A stretch of DNA of 64,000 bases from Cytophagales bacterium (GTDB lineage Bacteria > Bacteroidota > Bacteroidia > Cytophagales > Cyclobacteriaceae), in the NCBI GenBank assembly GCA_022360055.1, contig JAKSDO010000222.1, positions 60,152-124,151 on the forward strand, given 5' to 3'. A program made the position numbers and the translations under genes. The notes under the pieces were generated by a model. It was not told the origin of the DNA, searched no databases, and saw only the letters and a program-made list of their open reading frames with translations. Positions 1 to 7,763 of this stretch are shown in pieces (the stretch's first letter is position 1; every line of letters starts with the position of its first letter).

Positions 1-400
1 TGGCAAGCAATATTACGCTGATCAACAGTTTCAAAAGTCTTTACGGTGTTTTCTGTGTTGGTCATTATAGTTGTGCTTCTTGGTCTATTTGGATTATCGA
101 CATTAATGGTGACGCAGCGATCTAAGGAAATCGGCACCAGAAAAGTGTTGGGAGCAAAGATAATATCCATTGTGCTTTTATTGTCAAGAGATTTTACAAA
201 ACTGATAGCCATAGGCGGAACCATTGCTATGCCGGTGATATATATGTGGTCAAAAAACTGGCTGAGTAATTTTGCGTTTAGAATCGATTTGGATGATACT
301 TATTGTATCCATAATTCTCCTATTTTTAATTTCTCTTATTACAATTGCTTATCAGGCGATCAAGGCTGCGATACAAAATCCTGTAGATGCTTTGAGATAG
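1..400 (+). pseudogene. C-terminal remnant of a MacB/FtsX-type ABC transporter permease, two frameshifts
   Basis: The conceptual product is the last part of an FtsX/MacB-type ABC permease. It includes the membrane segment after FSVLVIIVVLLGLFGLS, the family signature QRSKEIGTRKVLGA, a further membrane segment, and the typical ending AIQNPVDALR before a TAG at 398-400. It cannot be read in one frame. Positions 2-37 are in frame 2 (KQYYADQQFQK), 37 to about 288 in frame 1 (VFTVFSVLV to FRID), and 290-397 again in frame 2 (WMILIVSI to PVDALR). The two shifts cancel, so the tail is the genuine family C-terminus. The gene begins before the window. Such permeases in Bacteroidota export peptides or drugs or work in envelope transport. 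Decay is the simplest reading; two base-calling errors are the alternative. Confidence 0.8.
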
Positions 401-1522
401 GGCCTTTAGGGTTTAGCATTAATTCAAACTTAGTGATGGATCCTGAGTATATATCGCCCACCAGGGGACAAGCAGTATTTTGAGTTTTTTTAATTATCGT
501 CCGGTTTTTCCGTTATTGTTCCAGTGGGTAATTTAAGAGTACTATCTTTATGTGGCTTGGCAGAAGCTCAATAAGTATCAGTTACTTTCTTGCGTACCGG
601 ATCGCCGAATTGTTTCGTCAGGATTGCCATTCGGATTTTGTCCGTCGCAAACCTCCCAAAACTGGTGCGTTTTTGCATCGCTTGCCCTTTGTAATGGATT
701 TTCTTGTTACGCTTTTGGTATTTAATGTTTTCGACTCACACCGAAACCCGCTGCTCTTCTAATTGAGATCGAATTGCCGTAAGCTTTCTACTTGACAAAC
801 GAAAATCGGGGTTATCGGACATTTCTTTGCCAGGACGAAAATTCAACACTGAAGTGGAAGTTATTTCCGCGATTTTTACCGTGTCTTTTCCGGACTGCTA
901 AGTTACTCCTGCTTTGATTCGGAACCAAGTTCCGCTTCTGAGGCGAGGGGTGTTCGGCTCACCCTCTGTTGTTGTACTTCGCACGTGATACAATCCTGCA
1001 AAGGAGTAATTTTATAATTTTTTTATTCTTTTATCTCCATATTCCGGACATCGCTTGCATCGAGGACTTAAGGATACTATAGTTTGCAACTATGCGCTTA
1101 CACTTCAATTTTTCTTCTCAATTTATCACCGTTTTCAAAATCTTTTTCCCATCGCATCCTCGTTACAAATGAGGACGAGTGAGGGATAAGCTCTTCGCCA
1201 GGAGGGAATCAGTCGGACGCTCGTATTTTTTTAATCCGGATCTAAATTAAAACAGGCTGAACCGTATGGCCCTGCCAACAATAAATAAGTATATGAAATC
1301 AAAATCCACTAATAGAGATCGTCACAATCCGGGTATACAAAATCTTGTGAGTAAATTGATTGGCCGGCACTGTTTTTCACTACCACGGTAAACATCACTC
1401 CGCTGGAGCCAGTTGCGAAAGATTTCTTTCGCATCAATAAAATCATGAATTTTATAGAGCGTGATTCGTGTAATGCCGGTTTTAATAATTACAACGAGGG
1501 ATGGATAAACGATTGAAGAAAT
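401..1522. other. Gene-poor stretch of about 1.1 kb
   Basis: No convincing reading frame was found on either strand. The open frames present are short and their translations look random, for example 550-762. Together with the broken permease just upstream and the shortened GH172 gene downstream, this suggests an area that has lost genes. No tRNA, transposase remnant or clear inverted repeat was recognised. Confidence 0.5.
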
Positions 1523-1813
1523 TCAAACCAAACCGTATTCCTTCAAGGTGGAATAACTCCCGATCTCCTTTCGGATTTTGAGTTCATAATCAAATCCGTA
1601 CAGGTCAAAAAAAGCGTAATGTAATAACTCTTTATCCGCATCGGATAGATACTTCAATTCCTTTGCGATCAGGCGCCATTCTTGTCGGTCGATAAGGTCT
1701 TTGATCCTTTGTGCTATGTTTTGATGCCTGATCGAAACATCTCGCTGTGAATGAGCCAGAAAATTGACTGCTTTTGCATGATTCATAACCGGACTTGGAA
1801 ATTTGGGCTTCAA
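1523..1813 (-). CDS. Small hypothetical protein (up to 96 aa)
   Basis: I do not recognise this protein. The frame codes for up to 96 residues; an internal ATG at residue 9 (MNHAKAVNFL) is an equally good start. The composition is protein-like: a charged, predicted helical middle (QRIKDLIDRQEWRLIAKELK), then SDADKELLHYAFFDLYGFDYELK. It has no signal peptide or membrane segment, so it should be cytoplasmic. It stands alone between non-coding stretches of 1.1 kb and 0.35 kb. It could be a genuine small orphan or the remnant of a larger gene. Confidence 0.45.
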   Translation of the reverse strand: MKPKFPSPVMNHAKAVNFLAHSQRDVSIRHQNIAQRIKDLIDRQEWRLIAKELKYLSDADKELLHYAFFDLYGFDYELKIRKEIGSYSTLKEYGLV

Positions 1814-2170
1814 AGATATTGCAAAATTATTACAAAATAAATTTTAGACGATCCAAATGTTAATTATTAAAATCAAACGTAAGCACAGGCAATAATATGG
1901 CCTTAATCTTTAAATTTAGGAGTGTCGGAACCTATTGAAAACGCTTTTATTATCCGTATCCGGTACTCCGGGAAAAATATGATTCGAAATAAACTCGGAC
2001 TTGACTTCTTTTTAATCGAAAAAAATTTTTTTAAACGATAAAATCTCAAACTATTGTCGATATTGCTTCCACTCAGCAATAAACATCTTATTGCGCTAAA
2101 TATAAATTATTATTGGATTTTTTTGATTACTACCATCAAATTGTAAACCTAAACTAAAAAGAGGACTGTT
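1814..2170. other. AT-rich intergenic region
   Basis: This stretch of about 360 bp separates the small minus-strand ORF from the shortened GH172 gene. It is AT-rich and presumably holds both divergent promoters. No clear promoter pair, hairpin or repeat was seen. Confidence 0.4.
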
Positions 2171-2206
2171 ATGGTGATGAATTTCGCATCGAAAACCAAC
2201 ATAATT

Positions 2207-2638
2207 ATGAAAACAACGAATAACTTGTTGATCTTGATTGGGGTGCTGTTCCTGCTTATTTCATCTTTCACGGTGAAGGATCAATCTTTGGATGGATTTA
2301 TCCAAAACGCAGAAGGAGGTCAATGGGGGAATAATACTCCTGAGATTGAAATAGATAAAATATCCAATGGAAGTACATCTCCTGATCATTTTGGAACAGG
2401 AACCGAGGATTATTACGGCTGTGCTTGGGGGCATCCGGAATTGTACAATCATGTATTTATTTCCCAACCTATTGGAGATGCAAATACCTTAAAGGGGCCC
2501 GGAGTTACCGTAAATTCAAGAGTGAGAATACTAGATGGAATCCCTTTTAGCACATCTCTTGATTTTCAAATGGAAAAATGGGGTTGGACCACGCGAACCG
2601 TCCATATCAAATGGGCCACCTTCTGGTATCAAAAGTGA
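2207..2638 (+). pseudogene. Shortened GH172/DUF2961 protein: signal peptide joined to the C-terminal part only
   Basis: From the ATG at 2207 this encodes 143 residues: a signal peptide (MKTTNNLLILIGVLFLLISS), then directly the C-terminal third of a DUF2961 (GH172) protein. It matches the end of the next gene: HFGTGTEDYYGCAW against HFGTGSEDYYGYAW, and VRILDGIPFS against YRLLDGIPFS. The neighbour has about 430 residues before this motif; here there are about 60. The homology stops at WATFWYQK, some 25 residues before the expected end, and no match follows in the other frames up to 2843. The likely origin is an internal deletion in one of two tandem paralogues. An exported mini-protein is possible but would lack most of the double jelly-roll fold. 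Confidence 0.7.
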
Positions 2639-2842
2639 ACGGCCAAGGGATAAAGAAATCCATATTGAACGACCACAACTTTACGGAAGAAGTCATGGAA
2701 ACAAGCGGGCAGTTTTCGGATTGAAATGGGTAATAAGGATTTTATACAGAAGACCTGAGGCATATTTAATCCGCTATGATTAACCAAAATTATTGAGCAT
2801 ATCTTCAATTTTAAATAACTACTAAAACATAGGCATAAGGAC

Positions 2843-4504
2843 ATGGCATATTCAAGAATAATTAGAAAAACGGCAAACTTCGTAGCGTTGGCATTCATGC
2901 TCATGGCATCATGCCAACCCGAGACGAAAGTAACATTTAAATCCCTTTTGGAAGAAATGGTTTCCAGGGAGGCCATCGCCAAATTGCCGATGCCAGCATA
3001 CAAAAATTTACAAGCCTCGAGCTATGATAGGCGAACAATTAGCCCTGAAGAAGGGTGGCATGCTAACGGCGATCGCTCCTATTTTGTCAGTGTTGAAAAA
3101 AAGGAGAACGGTCGATATGAGCATGTGATGCTAAAAACCAATGGGCCTGGGGCAATTGTTAGGTTTTGGAGTGTAACCAGCAATGTTGACCTGCTCAATG
3201 GAACATTGAGGTTTTATATTGATGATAACAGTAACCCAACATTCTCAGGAACTCTTGAAAACCTGATTGGGGGTGATTTTTTTGCCACTGCTCCGTTATC
3301 CATGGAGCTGGCCAGGGAAAGTGACAAAGAGAAACGTGGACGTAATCTGTATCTGCCCATTCCTTTTGAAAAATCAATTAAAGTAACCTATGAAAGACAA
3401 GATGGTAAGAAGTTAATAGAAGGAGAACCGGCCTGGCCCAGCGATGCGGTCTTTTACAACATCAACTACCGACTTTATGAAAGCACAGTTCATGTTGAAT
3501 CCCTCTCACCCAAACGTCTTAACGCGGCGAAGAAACTCATCGAATCAACCCGAGAGGAATTATTGTCGGCTGATGTGACCAACAATGTTCGCTCAACGGT
3601 AAAAAGCCTGAATGGAAAAATCCTTCCGCAAGAAACCGAAGTGCTGGAACTAAGTACACCTGCTTCCAAAGGTGGTGCGATCAATCAAATTTCGTTGAAG
3701 ATTCAGGCAGAAAACCTTCCCCAGGCGTTACGTTCGACAATTTTGGAAATTTCATTTGATGGGGAACGAACCGTTTGGGCACCTGTCGGTGATTTTTTTG
3801 GTACCGGTTATCAGATACGTCCTTCAATGCACTGGTACGGCGCTGTCGATAAAAGCGGGGTAATGCTCAGTCGATGGATCATGCCATTTGCCAAGACCAG
3901 TACGATAAAACTACATAACTTAGGGACACAAGAAGTTGATGTTAAGCAGGGAGAAGTGTCTGTGGTTAACTGGGAGTGGAACGAGCACAGCATGCATTTC
4001 GGCGCAGCCTGGCGCCAATATACCAACATCAACTCGAAACCAGACCGTGATTTGAACTATGTCACCCTTGAAGGCGAAGGGGTGTATGTCGGTGATGCGC
4101 TGACCCTATTTGATATCAGCCCTCAATGGTGGGGGGAAGGCGATGAGAAAATTTTTGTCGATGATGATACCTTTCCATCACATTTTGGAACGGGCTCAGA
4201 AGATTACTACGGGTACGCGTGGTGCCTGGGAGCCCCCTTTTCAACGCCATTCGTCACGCAACCTGATGGTTCAGGAAACCTAAGTGTAGGTTTTACGATT
4301 AATGCCCGTTACAGGCTTCTGGACGGTATCCCCTTTAGCAAGAAGCTTCACTTTGACATGGAGTTGACACACTGGACAGAATCGCGTTTGAATTATGCAC
4401 CTACGGTCTACTGGTATGCACGTCCCGGAGTAAAAAGTAATATTGAACCAGTGCCTGAAGCTGCCAAATATCAGGTGGCTTTGGTACCTGAGGATGTAAA
4501 ATAA
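2843..4504 (+). CDS. GH172-family (DUF2961) glycoside hydrolase, lipoprotein
   Basis: This 553-residue protein is a full-length DUF2961 member, a family now classed as GH172. Characterised members act on alpha-D-fructofuranosides, difructose anhydride or D-arabinofuranosides. The N-terminus has a membrane segment ending in LMASC, a good lipobox, so it is probably a surface or periplasmic lipoprotein. Family signatures are the region around GPGAIVRFWS near residue 104 and the motif HFGTGSEDYYGYAW near residue 450, followed by RLLDGIPFS. GH172 enzymes use two glutamates; I infer but cannot prove that the glutamate in GTGSEDY lies in or near the active site. It follows a shortened paralogue by about 200 bp. 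No SusCD pair is adjacent, so the natural substrate cannot be inferred from context. Confidence 0.85.
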   Translation: MAYSRIIRKTANFVALAFMLMASCQPETKVTFKSLLEEMVSREAIAKLPMPAYKNLQASSYDRRTISPEEGWHANGDRSYFVSVEKKENGRYEHVMLKTNGPGAIVRFWSVTSNVDLLNGTLRFYIDDNSNPTFSGTLENLIGGDFFATAPLSMELARESDKEKRGRNLYLPIPFEKSIKVTYERQDGKKLIEGEPAWPSDAVFYNINYRLYESTVHVESLSPKRLNAAKKLIESTREELLSADVTNNVRSTVKSLNGKILPQETEVLELSTPASKGGAINQISLKIQAENLPQALRSTILEISFDGERTVWAPVGDFFGTGYQIRPSMHWYGAVDKSGVMLSRWIMPFAKTSTIKLHNLGTQEVDVKQGEVSVVNWEWNEHSMHFGAAWRQYTNINSKPDRDLNYVTLEGEGVYVGDALTLFDISPQWWGEGDEKIFVDDDTFPSHFGTGSEDYYGYAWCLGAPFSTPFVTQPDGSGNLSVGFTINARYRLLDGIPFSKKLHFDMELTHWTESRLNYAPTVYWYARPGVKSNIEPVPEAAKYQVALVPEDVK

Positions 4505-4599
4505 ACTATTGTCAATTGGCTTTACAATAAAGGCAGAGTAAAAGCATAAGTCATTGTAGCCTTACCCAAGGTAGCCTCGCGATGGAATTGAAACACGCA

Positions 4600-4815
4600 T
4601 CCATCTCCTCATGCGCTTATCAACCCCCTCAATCTTCCATCAATCTTTTTCACCTTTTAATCTTTCCTCCATCTTTCGATCTTCCATCAATCCTCTTCAA
4701 TCTTTCGATCCTTCACCAATCCTCTTCACCTTTTCAATCTTTCAACCTCCCATCAATCTTTTTCAACCCCCCATCAATCTTTCAATCTTCCCTCAATCCC
4801 CTTCAACCCCTCAAC
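4600..4815. repeat. G-depleted degenerate tandem repeat (CAATCTTTC-type units)
   Basis: About 200 bp consist almost only of C, T and A on the plus strand, with roughly two G residues. The tract is built from drifting copies of units such as CCATCAATCTTT and CAATCTTTCGATC. The open frames crossing it (rich in Pro, Ser, Phe, Leu) are by-products of the composition. The minus strand is purine-rich. The tract lies in the tail-to-head gap between the GH172 gene and accA and abuts copy A of the dispersed element. Slippage during replication is the probable origin; a triplex-forming structure is possible but unproven. Confidence 0.75.
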
Positions 4816-4933
4816 CACAGGCAGGACTTGTCCCGTTTTTCATCCGTTTATATTTTTTTAGCTTGCTGACACGCAGGGCAATATGATCGCGCTCGTGTGT
4901 GTCCTGAATTTGCTCCGGTCTTACCGGCTTCAT
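4811..4933 (-). CDS. Candidate 40-residue small ORF in repeat copy A
   Basis: Read from the ATG at 4933 this gives 40 residues beginning MKPVRPEQIQD and continuing through HERDHIALRV and LKKYKR. It then runs in frame through the conserved ATGAAA and stops after CGTSPACG-like codons at 4811-4813, within the edge of the low-complexity tract. The first 30 residues align without gaps to the peptide of copy C at 22727-22819. Whether it is translated is unknown: only 4 of about 15 base differences from copy C are silent, so coding constraint is not proven. Confidence 0.25.
   Translation of the reverse strand: MKPVRPEQIQDTHERDHIALRVSKLKKYKRMKNGTSPACG
4838..4933 (-). repeat. Dispersed ~95 bp leader-like element, copy A
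   Basis: This is one of three related elements, with about 83% identity to copy C. On the minus strand it runs from ATGAAGCCGG through GACCGGAGCAAATTCAGGAC and ends with a run of A, then TATAAACGGATGAAA. Unlike the other two copies, no gene follows the terminal ATGAAA: the frame closes after ten codons and enters the G-depleted tract. It therefore looks like a leader whose gene has been lost, or a simple dispersed copy. Confidence 0.8.
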
Positions 4934-4996
4934 CGAAATTGAAGATGTACCGCGCGATACGGTCAAATAGTTTAACAATCTAAAACCGGTAATATA

Positions 4997-5027
4997 CTTG
5001 CCCCAAATGATAAATGTTTTACTTTTG
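4997..5027 (+). promoter_or_regulatory. Bacteroidota-type promoter of accA
   Basis: The -33 box reads CTTG (4997-5000), 19 bp follow, and the -7 box reads TACTTTTG (5020-5027). The -7 box fits the Bacteroidota consensus TAnnTTTG fully and the spacing is ideal. Transcription should begin near 5034, only 14 nt before the ATG at 5048 and 5 nt before the ATG at 5039, which favours the later start. Confidence 0.7.
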
Positions 5028-5047
5028 CTTTGTAAATTATGGAAGCA

Positions 5048-5995
5048 ATGCTTTTAGATTTTGAAAAACCTATCGTTGAACTGGACGAGAAAATAGCTGA
5101 AATGAAATCCCTGGCCCAACAAAGCGGAGTGGATGTTACAGAGGCCATTAAGTCTCTTGAAGAAAAACTTCAAAACCTCAAAAAGGAAACCTACAGCAAT
5201 CTCACGCGTTGGCAGCGGGTTCAGTTGTCCCGGCACCAGGACCGGCCGTATACCCTGGATTATATTTATGAGATCACCGACGATTTCATCGAACTGCATG
5301 GCGACAGGAATGTCGCGGATGATAAAGCGATGGTCGGTGGGTTCGGAACAGTTGACGGTCAAACCATAATGTTTGTCGGTCAGCAAAAAGGCAGAAATAC
5401 CAAACAGCGTCAGGAACGTAATTTTGGAATGGCTAATCCGGAAGGTTACAGAAAAGCATTGCGACTTTTTAAGCTGGCGGAAAAGTTCAATAAACCTATC
5501 GTAACGCTTATCGACACGCCCGGCGCCTTTCCCGGTCTGGAAGCGGAATCCCGGGGACAAGCCGAAGCGATCGCCCGTAATTTGAAAGAAATGTCCGTTT
5601 TAAAGGTTCCCGTGATTTGCATAATTATCGGCGAAGGAGCTTCGGGAGGTGCTATTGGCATAGGTGTCGGAGATAAGGTATTTATGCTGGAAAATACCTG
5701 GTATTCGGTGATTTCTCCGGAGTCCTGTTCGTCCATATTGTGGAGAAGCTGGGACTATAAAGAACAGGCCGCTGAGGCACTGAAGCTCACCGCAAAAGAC
5801 ATGACCGGCTTCGGACTTGTTGACGGGATCATTAAGGAGCCCCTGGGCGGAGCGCATACCGATCTGAAATGGCAATCAAACGAAGTCAAATCATCCATTT
5901 TAAAAAGTATTAAAGAGCTTTCAACCTTACCGGTCGATAAGATGATTGAAAACCGTATTCATAAATTCTGTTCGATGGGAGTTGTGCGGAATTAG
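5048..5995 (+). CDS. accA: Acetyl-CoA carboxylase carboxyltransferase subunit alpha
   Basis: AccA pairs with AccD to move the carboxyl group from carboxybiotin to acetyl-CoA, making malonyl-CoA, the committed step of fatty acid synthesis in the cytoplasm. The 315 residues from the ATG at 5048 have the usual layout: an N-terminal helical pair ([20 protein letters not shown]), the [20 protein letters not shown] region, and the crotonase-like core with [13 protein letters not shown] and [12 protein letters not shown], which forms the oxyanion-stabilising part of the site. An ATG three codons upstream (5039) is possible, but the predicted transcription start near 5034 favours 5048. The gene stands alone with its own promoter and terminator. 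Identification is secure. Confidence 0.96.
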   Translation: MLLDFEKPIVELDEKIAEMKSLAQQSGVDVTEAIKSLEEKLQNLKKETYSNLTRWQRVQLSRHQDRPYTLDYIYEITDDFIELHGDRNVADDKAMVGGFGTVDGQTIMFVGQQKGRNTKQRQERNFGMANPEGYRKALRLFKLAEKFNKPIVTLIDTPGAFPGLEAESRGQAEAIARNLKEMSVLKVPVICIIIGEGASGGAIGIGVGDKVFMLENTWYSVISPESCSSILWRSWDYKEQAAEALKLTAKDMTGFGLVDGIIKEPLGGAHTDLKWQSNEVKSSILKSIKELSTLPVDKMIENRIHKFCSMGVVRN

Positions 5996-6018
5996 AGATA
6001 AAACCATAAAAGCATTCG

Positions 6019-6053
6019 CCACCACTGCTTTATTAGCTTTGGTGGTTTTTTTT
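6019..6053 (+). terminator. Rho-independent terminator after accA
   Basis: The stem CCACCA/TGGTGG (6019-6024 and 6040-6045) is followed by eight T residues (6046-6053), 24 bp after the accA stop codon. Confidence 0.75.
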
Positions 6054-6094
6054 GATGATCAAAATTTATTTGCACATTAACTACGGAAACGGAA

Positions 6095-6943
6095 ATGAAA
6101 CTTCATAGTATTCATGCGGGACTTTTTAAACTCGATGGCGGGGCAATGTTCGGTGTCGTGCCAAAATCGATCTGGCAGCGAACCAATCCGGCGGACGAAA
6201 ACAATATGTGCACCTGGGCTGCGCGATGTTTATTGATCGAAGACAAGGACCGGCTGATTTTAATTGACAATGGCATGGGCGACAAGCAGGATGAGAAATT
6301 TTTTAGATATTATTACAGGCATGGCGCTTACGCGCTGGACGATTCCCTGAAAAAAGCCGGTTTTTCAAATGAAGATATTACGGACGTATTTCTGACGCAT
6401 TTGCATTTTGACCATTGCGGCGGTGGCGTTTGCTGGAAAGACCGGGAAAGAAGGATTGCCGAAACCGTTTTTCCCAATGCGACTTACTGGAGTAATGACG
6501 CCCACTGGCAATGGGCTGTCGAACCGAATCCCCGCGAAAAGGCCAGCTTTCTCCTCGAAAACCTGATACCTATGAAAGAAAGCGGTCAGTTGAAATTGAT
6601 AGATGCCGGCAATACAAGCCCCTTTCAACAATTTGATATCCTGTATGTAGACGGTCATACGGACAAGATGATGATCCCGCATATAAAGTATAAGGATCAT
6701 ACCATTGTCTTTGCAGCGGATCTTTTGCCATCCACCGGGCATATCCCTTTGCCCTACGTGATGGGATACGATACCAGGCCTTTGATAACTATGGAAGAAA
6801 AGGCAAGGTTTCTTAAGGAAGCGGCTGAAAATCAATACATCGTTTTCTTTGAGCACGATCCGGTAAATGAATGCTGCACCTTGAAAATGACGGATAAGGG
6901 TGTCCGGCTCGACCGAACGTTTCCTTTAAGCGAGATTTTGTAA
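6095..6943 (+). CDS. Metallo-beta-lactamase-fold hydrolase
   Basis: This 282-residue protein has the metallo-beta-lactamase fold. The zinc-binding motif HLHFDH is at residues 102-107 (H102, H104, D106, H107); further ligands are probably the His and Asp in YVDGHTDKM and VFAADL. No signal peptide is visible, so it should be cytoplasmic. The family includes lactonases, glyoxalase II and phosphoribosyl hydrolases; the long insert around residues 25-45 and the GHTD motif recall quorum-quenching lactonase-like members, but the substrate cannot be named. The stop codon overlaps the start of the next gene (TAATG), so the two are translationally coupled with a patatin-like lipase. Confidence 0.85.
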   Translation: MKLHSIHAGLFKLDGGAMFGVVPKSIWQRTNPADENNMCTWAARCLLIEDKDRLILIDNGMGDKQDEKFFRYYYRHGAYALDDSLKKAGFSNEDITDVFLTHLHFDHCGGGVCWKDRERRIAETVFPNATYWSNDAHWQWAVEPNPREKASFLLENLIPMKESGQLKLIDAGNTSPFQQFDILYVDGHTDKMMIPHIKYKDHTIVFAADLLPSTGHIPLPYVMGYDTRPLITMEEKARFLKEAAENQYIVFFEHDPVNECCTLKMTDKGVRLDRTFPLSEIL

Positions 6944-7701
6944 TGAAGAAGTTGGGCATTGCACTCTCGGGAGGCGGTTCCAGGGGAATTGTGCATCTCG
7001 GAATCCTTAAGGCCCTGGATGAAGCGGGCATCAAAATCCATAGGGTCACGGGAACGAGTGCCGGAGCAATAGCGGGCCTATTTTATTGCAGCGGATATAC
7101 ACCTGAAAGCATTATGGAGATTGTCCGGGAAACCAGGCTGATCAAATATGTGCGCCCGGCCATGAGCAAGTCCGGATTGCTGAAGCTCGAAACCATAATC
7201 CAGGTATTTAAAAAGTATATTAAGCACGATTCTTTCGAGGCGCTGCAGATTCCGCTTATCGTTGCAGCTACAAATGTAAAAAAAGGCGTAAGTGTTTTTT
7301 TTCACGAAGGGCCCTTGATCCGGCCCGTTTTGGCTTCTTGTGCGGTTCCGGTCGTTTTTGATCCCATCGAGTTGAATGGGGATAGTTATATCGATGGCGG
7401 CATATTGAATAACCTGCCCGTAGAGCCTCTGATCGGTCAATGCGACGTCATCATCGGATCTAACTGCAATCCGATTTCCGAAAATTATGAGCCCGGAAAT
7501 ATGAGATCCTTGCTGGAAAGATCCTTACTTATGGCCATTAATGTAAACGCCTTTGCGAAAAAGGAACTCTGTGACCTGTTTTTAGAACCGGACGGCATGA
7601 AAGCCTATGGCGGATTTGATTTTTCCAGGGCACGTGAAATCTTTGAAATCGGGTATCAATACGGAAAATCGATGACCGGGAAAATCAAACAACTGTTATG
7701 A
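6943..7701 (+). CDS. Patatin-like phospholipase (RssA/YchK type)
   Basis: These 252 residues carry the complete patatin catalytic set. GGGSRGIVHLG at residues 10-20 forms the oxyanion loop, GTSAG holds the nucleophile Ser39, and DGGILNNLPV near residue 150 supplies the catalytic Asp of the Ser-Asp dyad. Patatins hydrolyse acyl esters of phospholipids or other lipids. There is no signal peptide or beta-barrel domain, so it belongs to the short cytoplasmic bacterial type. The ATG overlaps the stop of the metallo-hydrolase gene, a strong sign of an operon; both enzymes hydrolyse ester-type bonds, which suggests but does not show a joint degradative job. Confidence 0.92.
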   Translation: MKKLGIALSGGGSRGIVHLGILKALDEAGIKIHRVTGTSAGAIAGLFYCSGYTPESIMEIVRETRLIKYVRPAMSKSGLLKLETIIQVFKKYIKHDSFEALQIPLIVAATNVKKGVSVFFHEGPLIRPVLASCAVPVVFDPIELNGDSYIDGGILNNLPVEPLIGQCDVIIGSNCNPISENYEPGNMRSLLERSLLMAINVNAFAKKELCDLFLEPDGMKAYGGFDFSRAREIFEIGYQYGKSMTGKIKQLL

Positions 7702-7763
7702 CACACTTTTAATCCAACCATTCCATGACCAATTAATGGTATATATTAAAACGGAAATGCGAC

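Noticed and set aside
550..762. Open frame of 70 codons on the plus strand
   Set aside because: Random-looking translation, no start context, no partner frame; lies in the gene desert.
2535..2783. Open frame overlapping the end of the shortened GH172 gene
   Set aside because: Out of frame with the GH172 homology; its own translation shows no family pattern.
4600..4815. Possible CRISPR-like array
   Set aside because: Units drift in length and sequence and there are no regular spacers or cas genes.
4582..4886. Two Pro/Ser/Phe-rich open frames
   Set aside because: They only exist because the C/T-rich tract lacks stop codons.
5054..5560. Long minus-strand frame inside accA
   Set aside because: Antisense shadow of a secure gene; composition mirrors accA.
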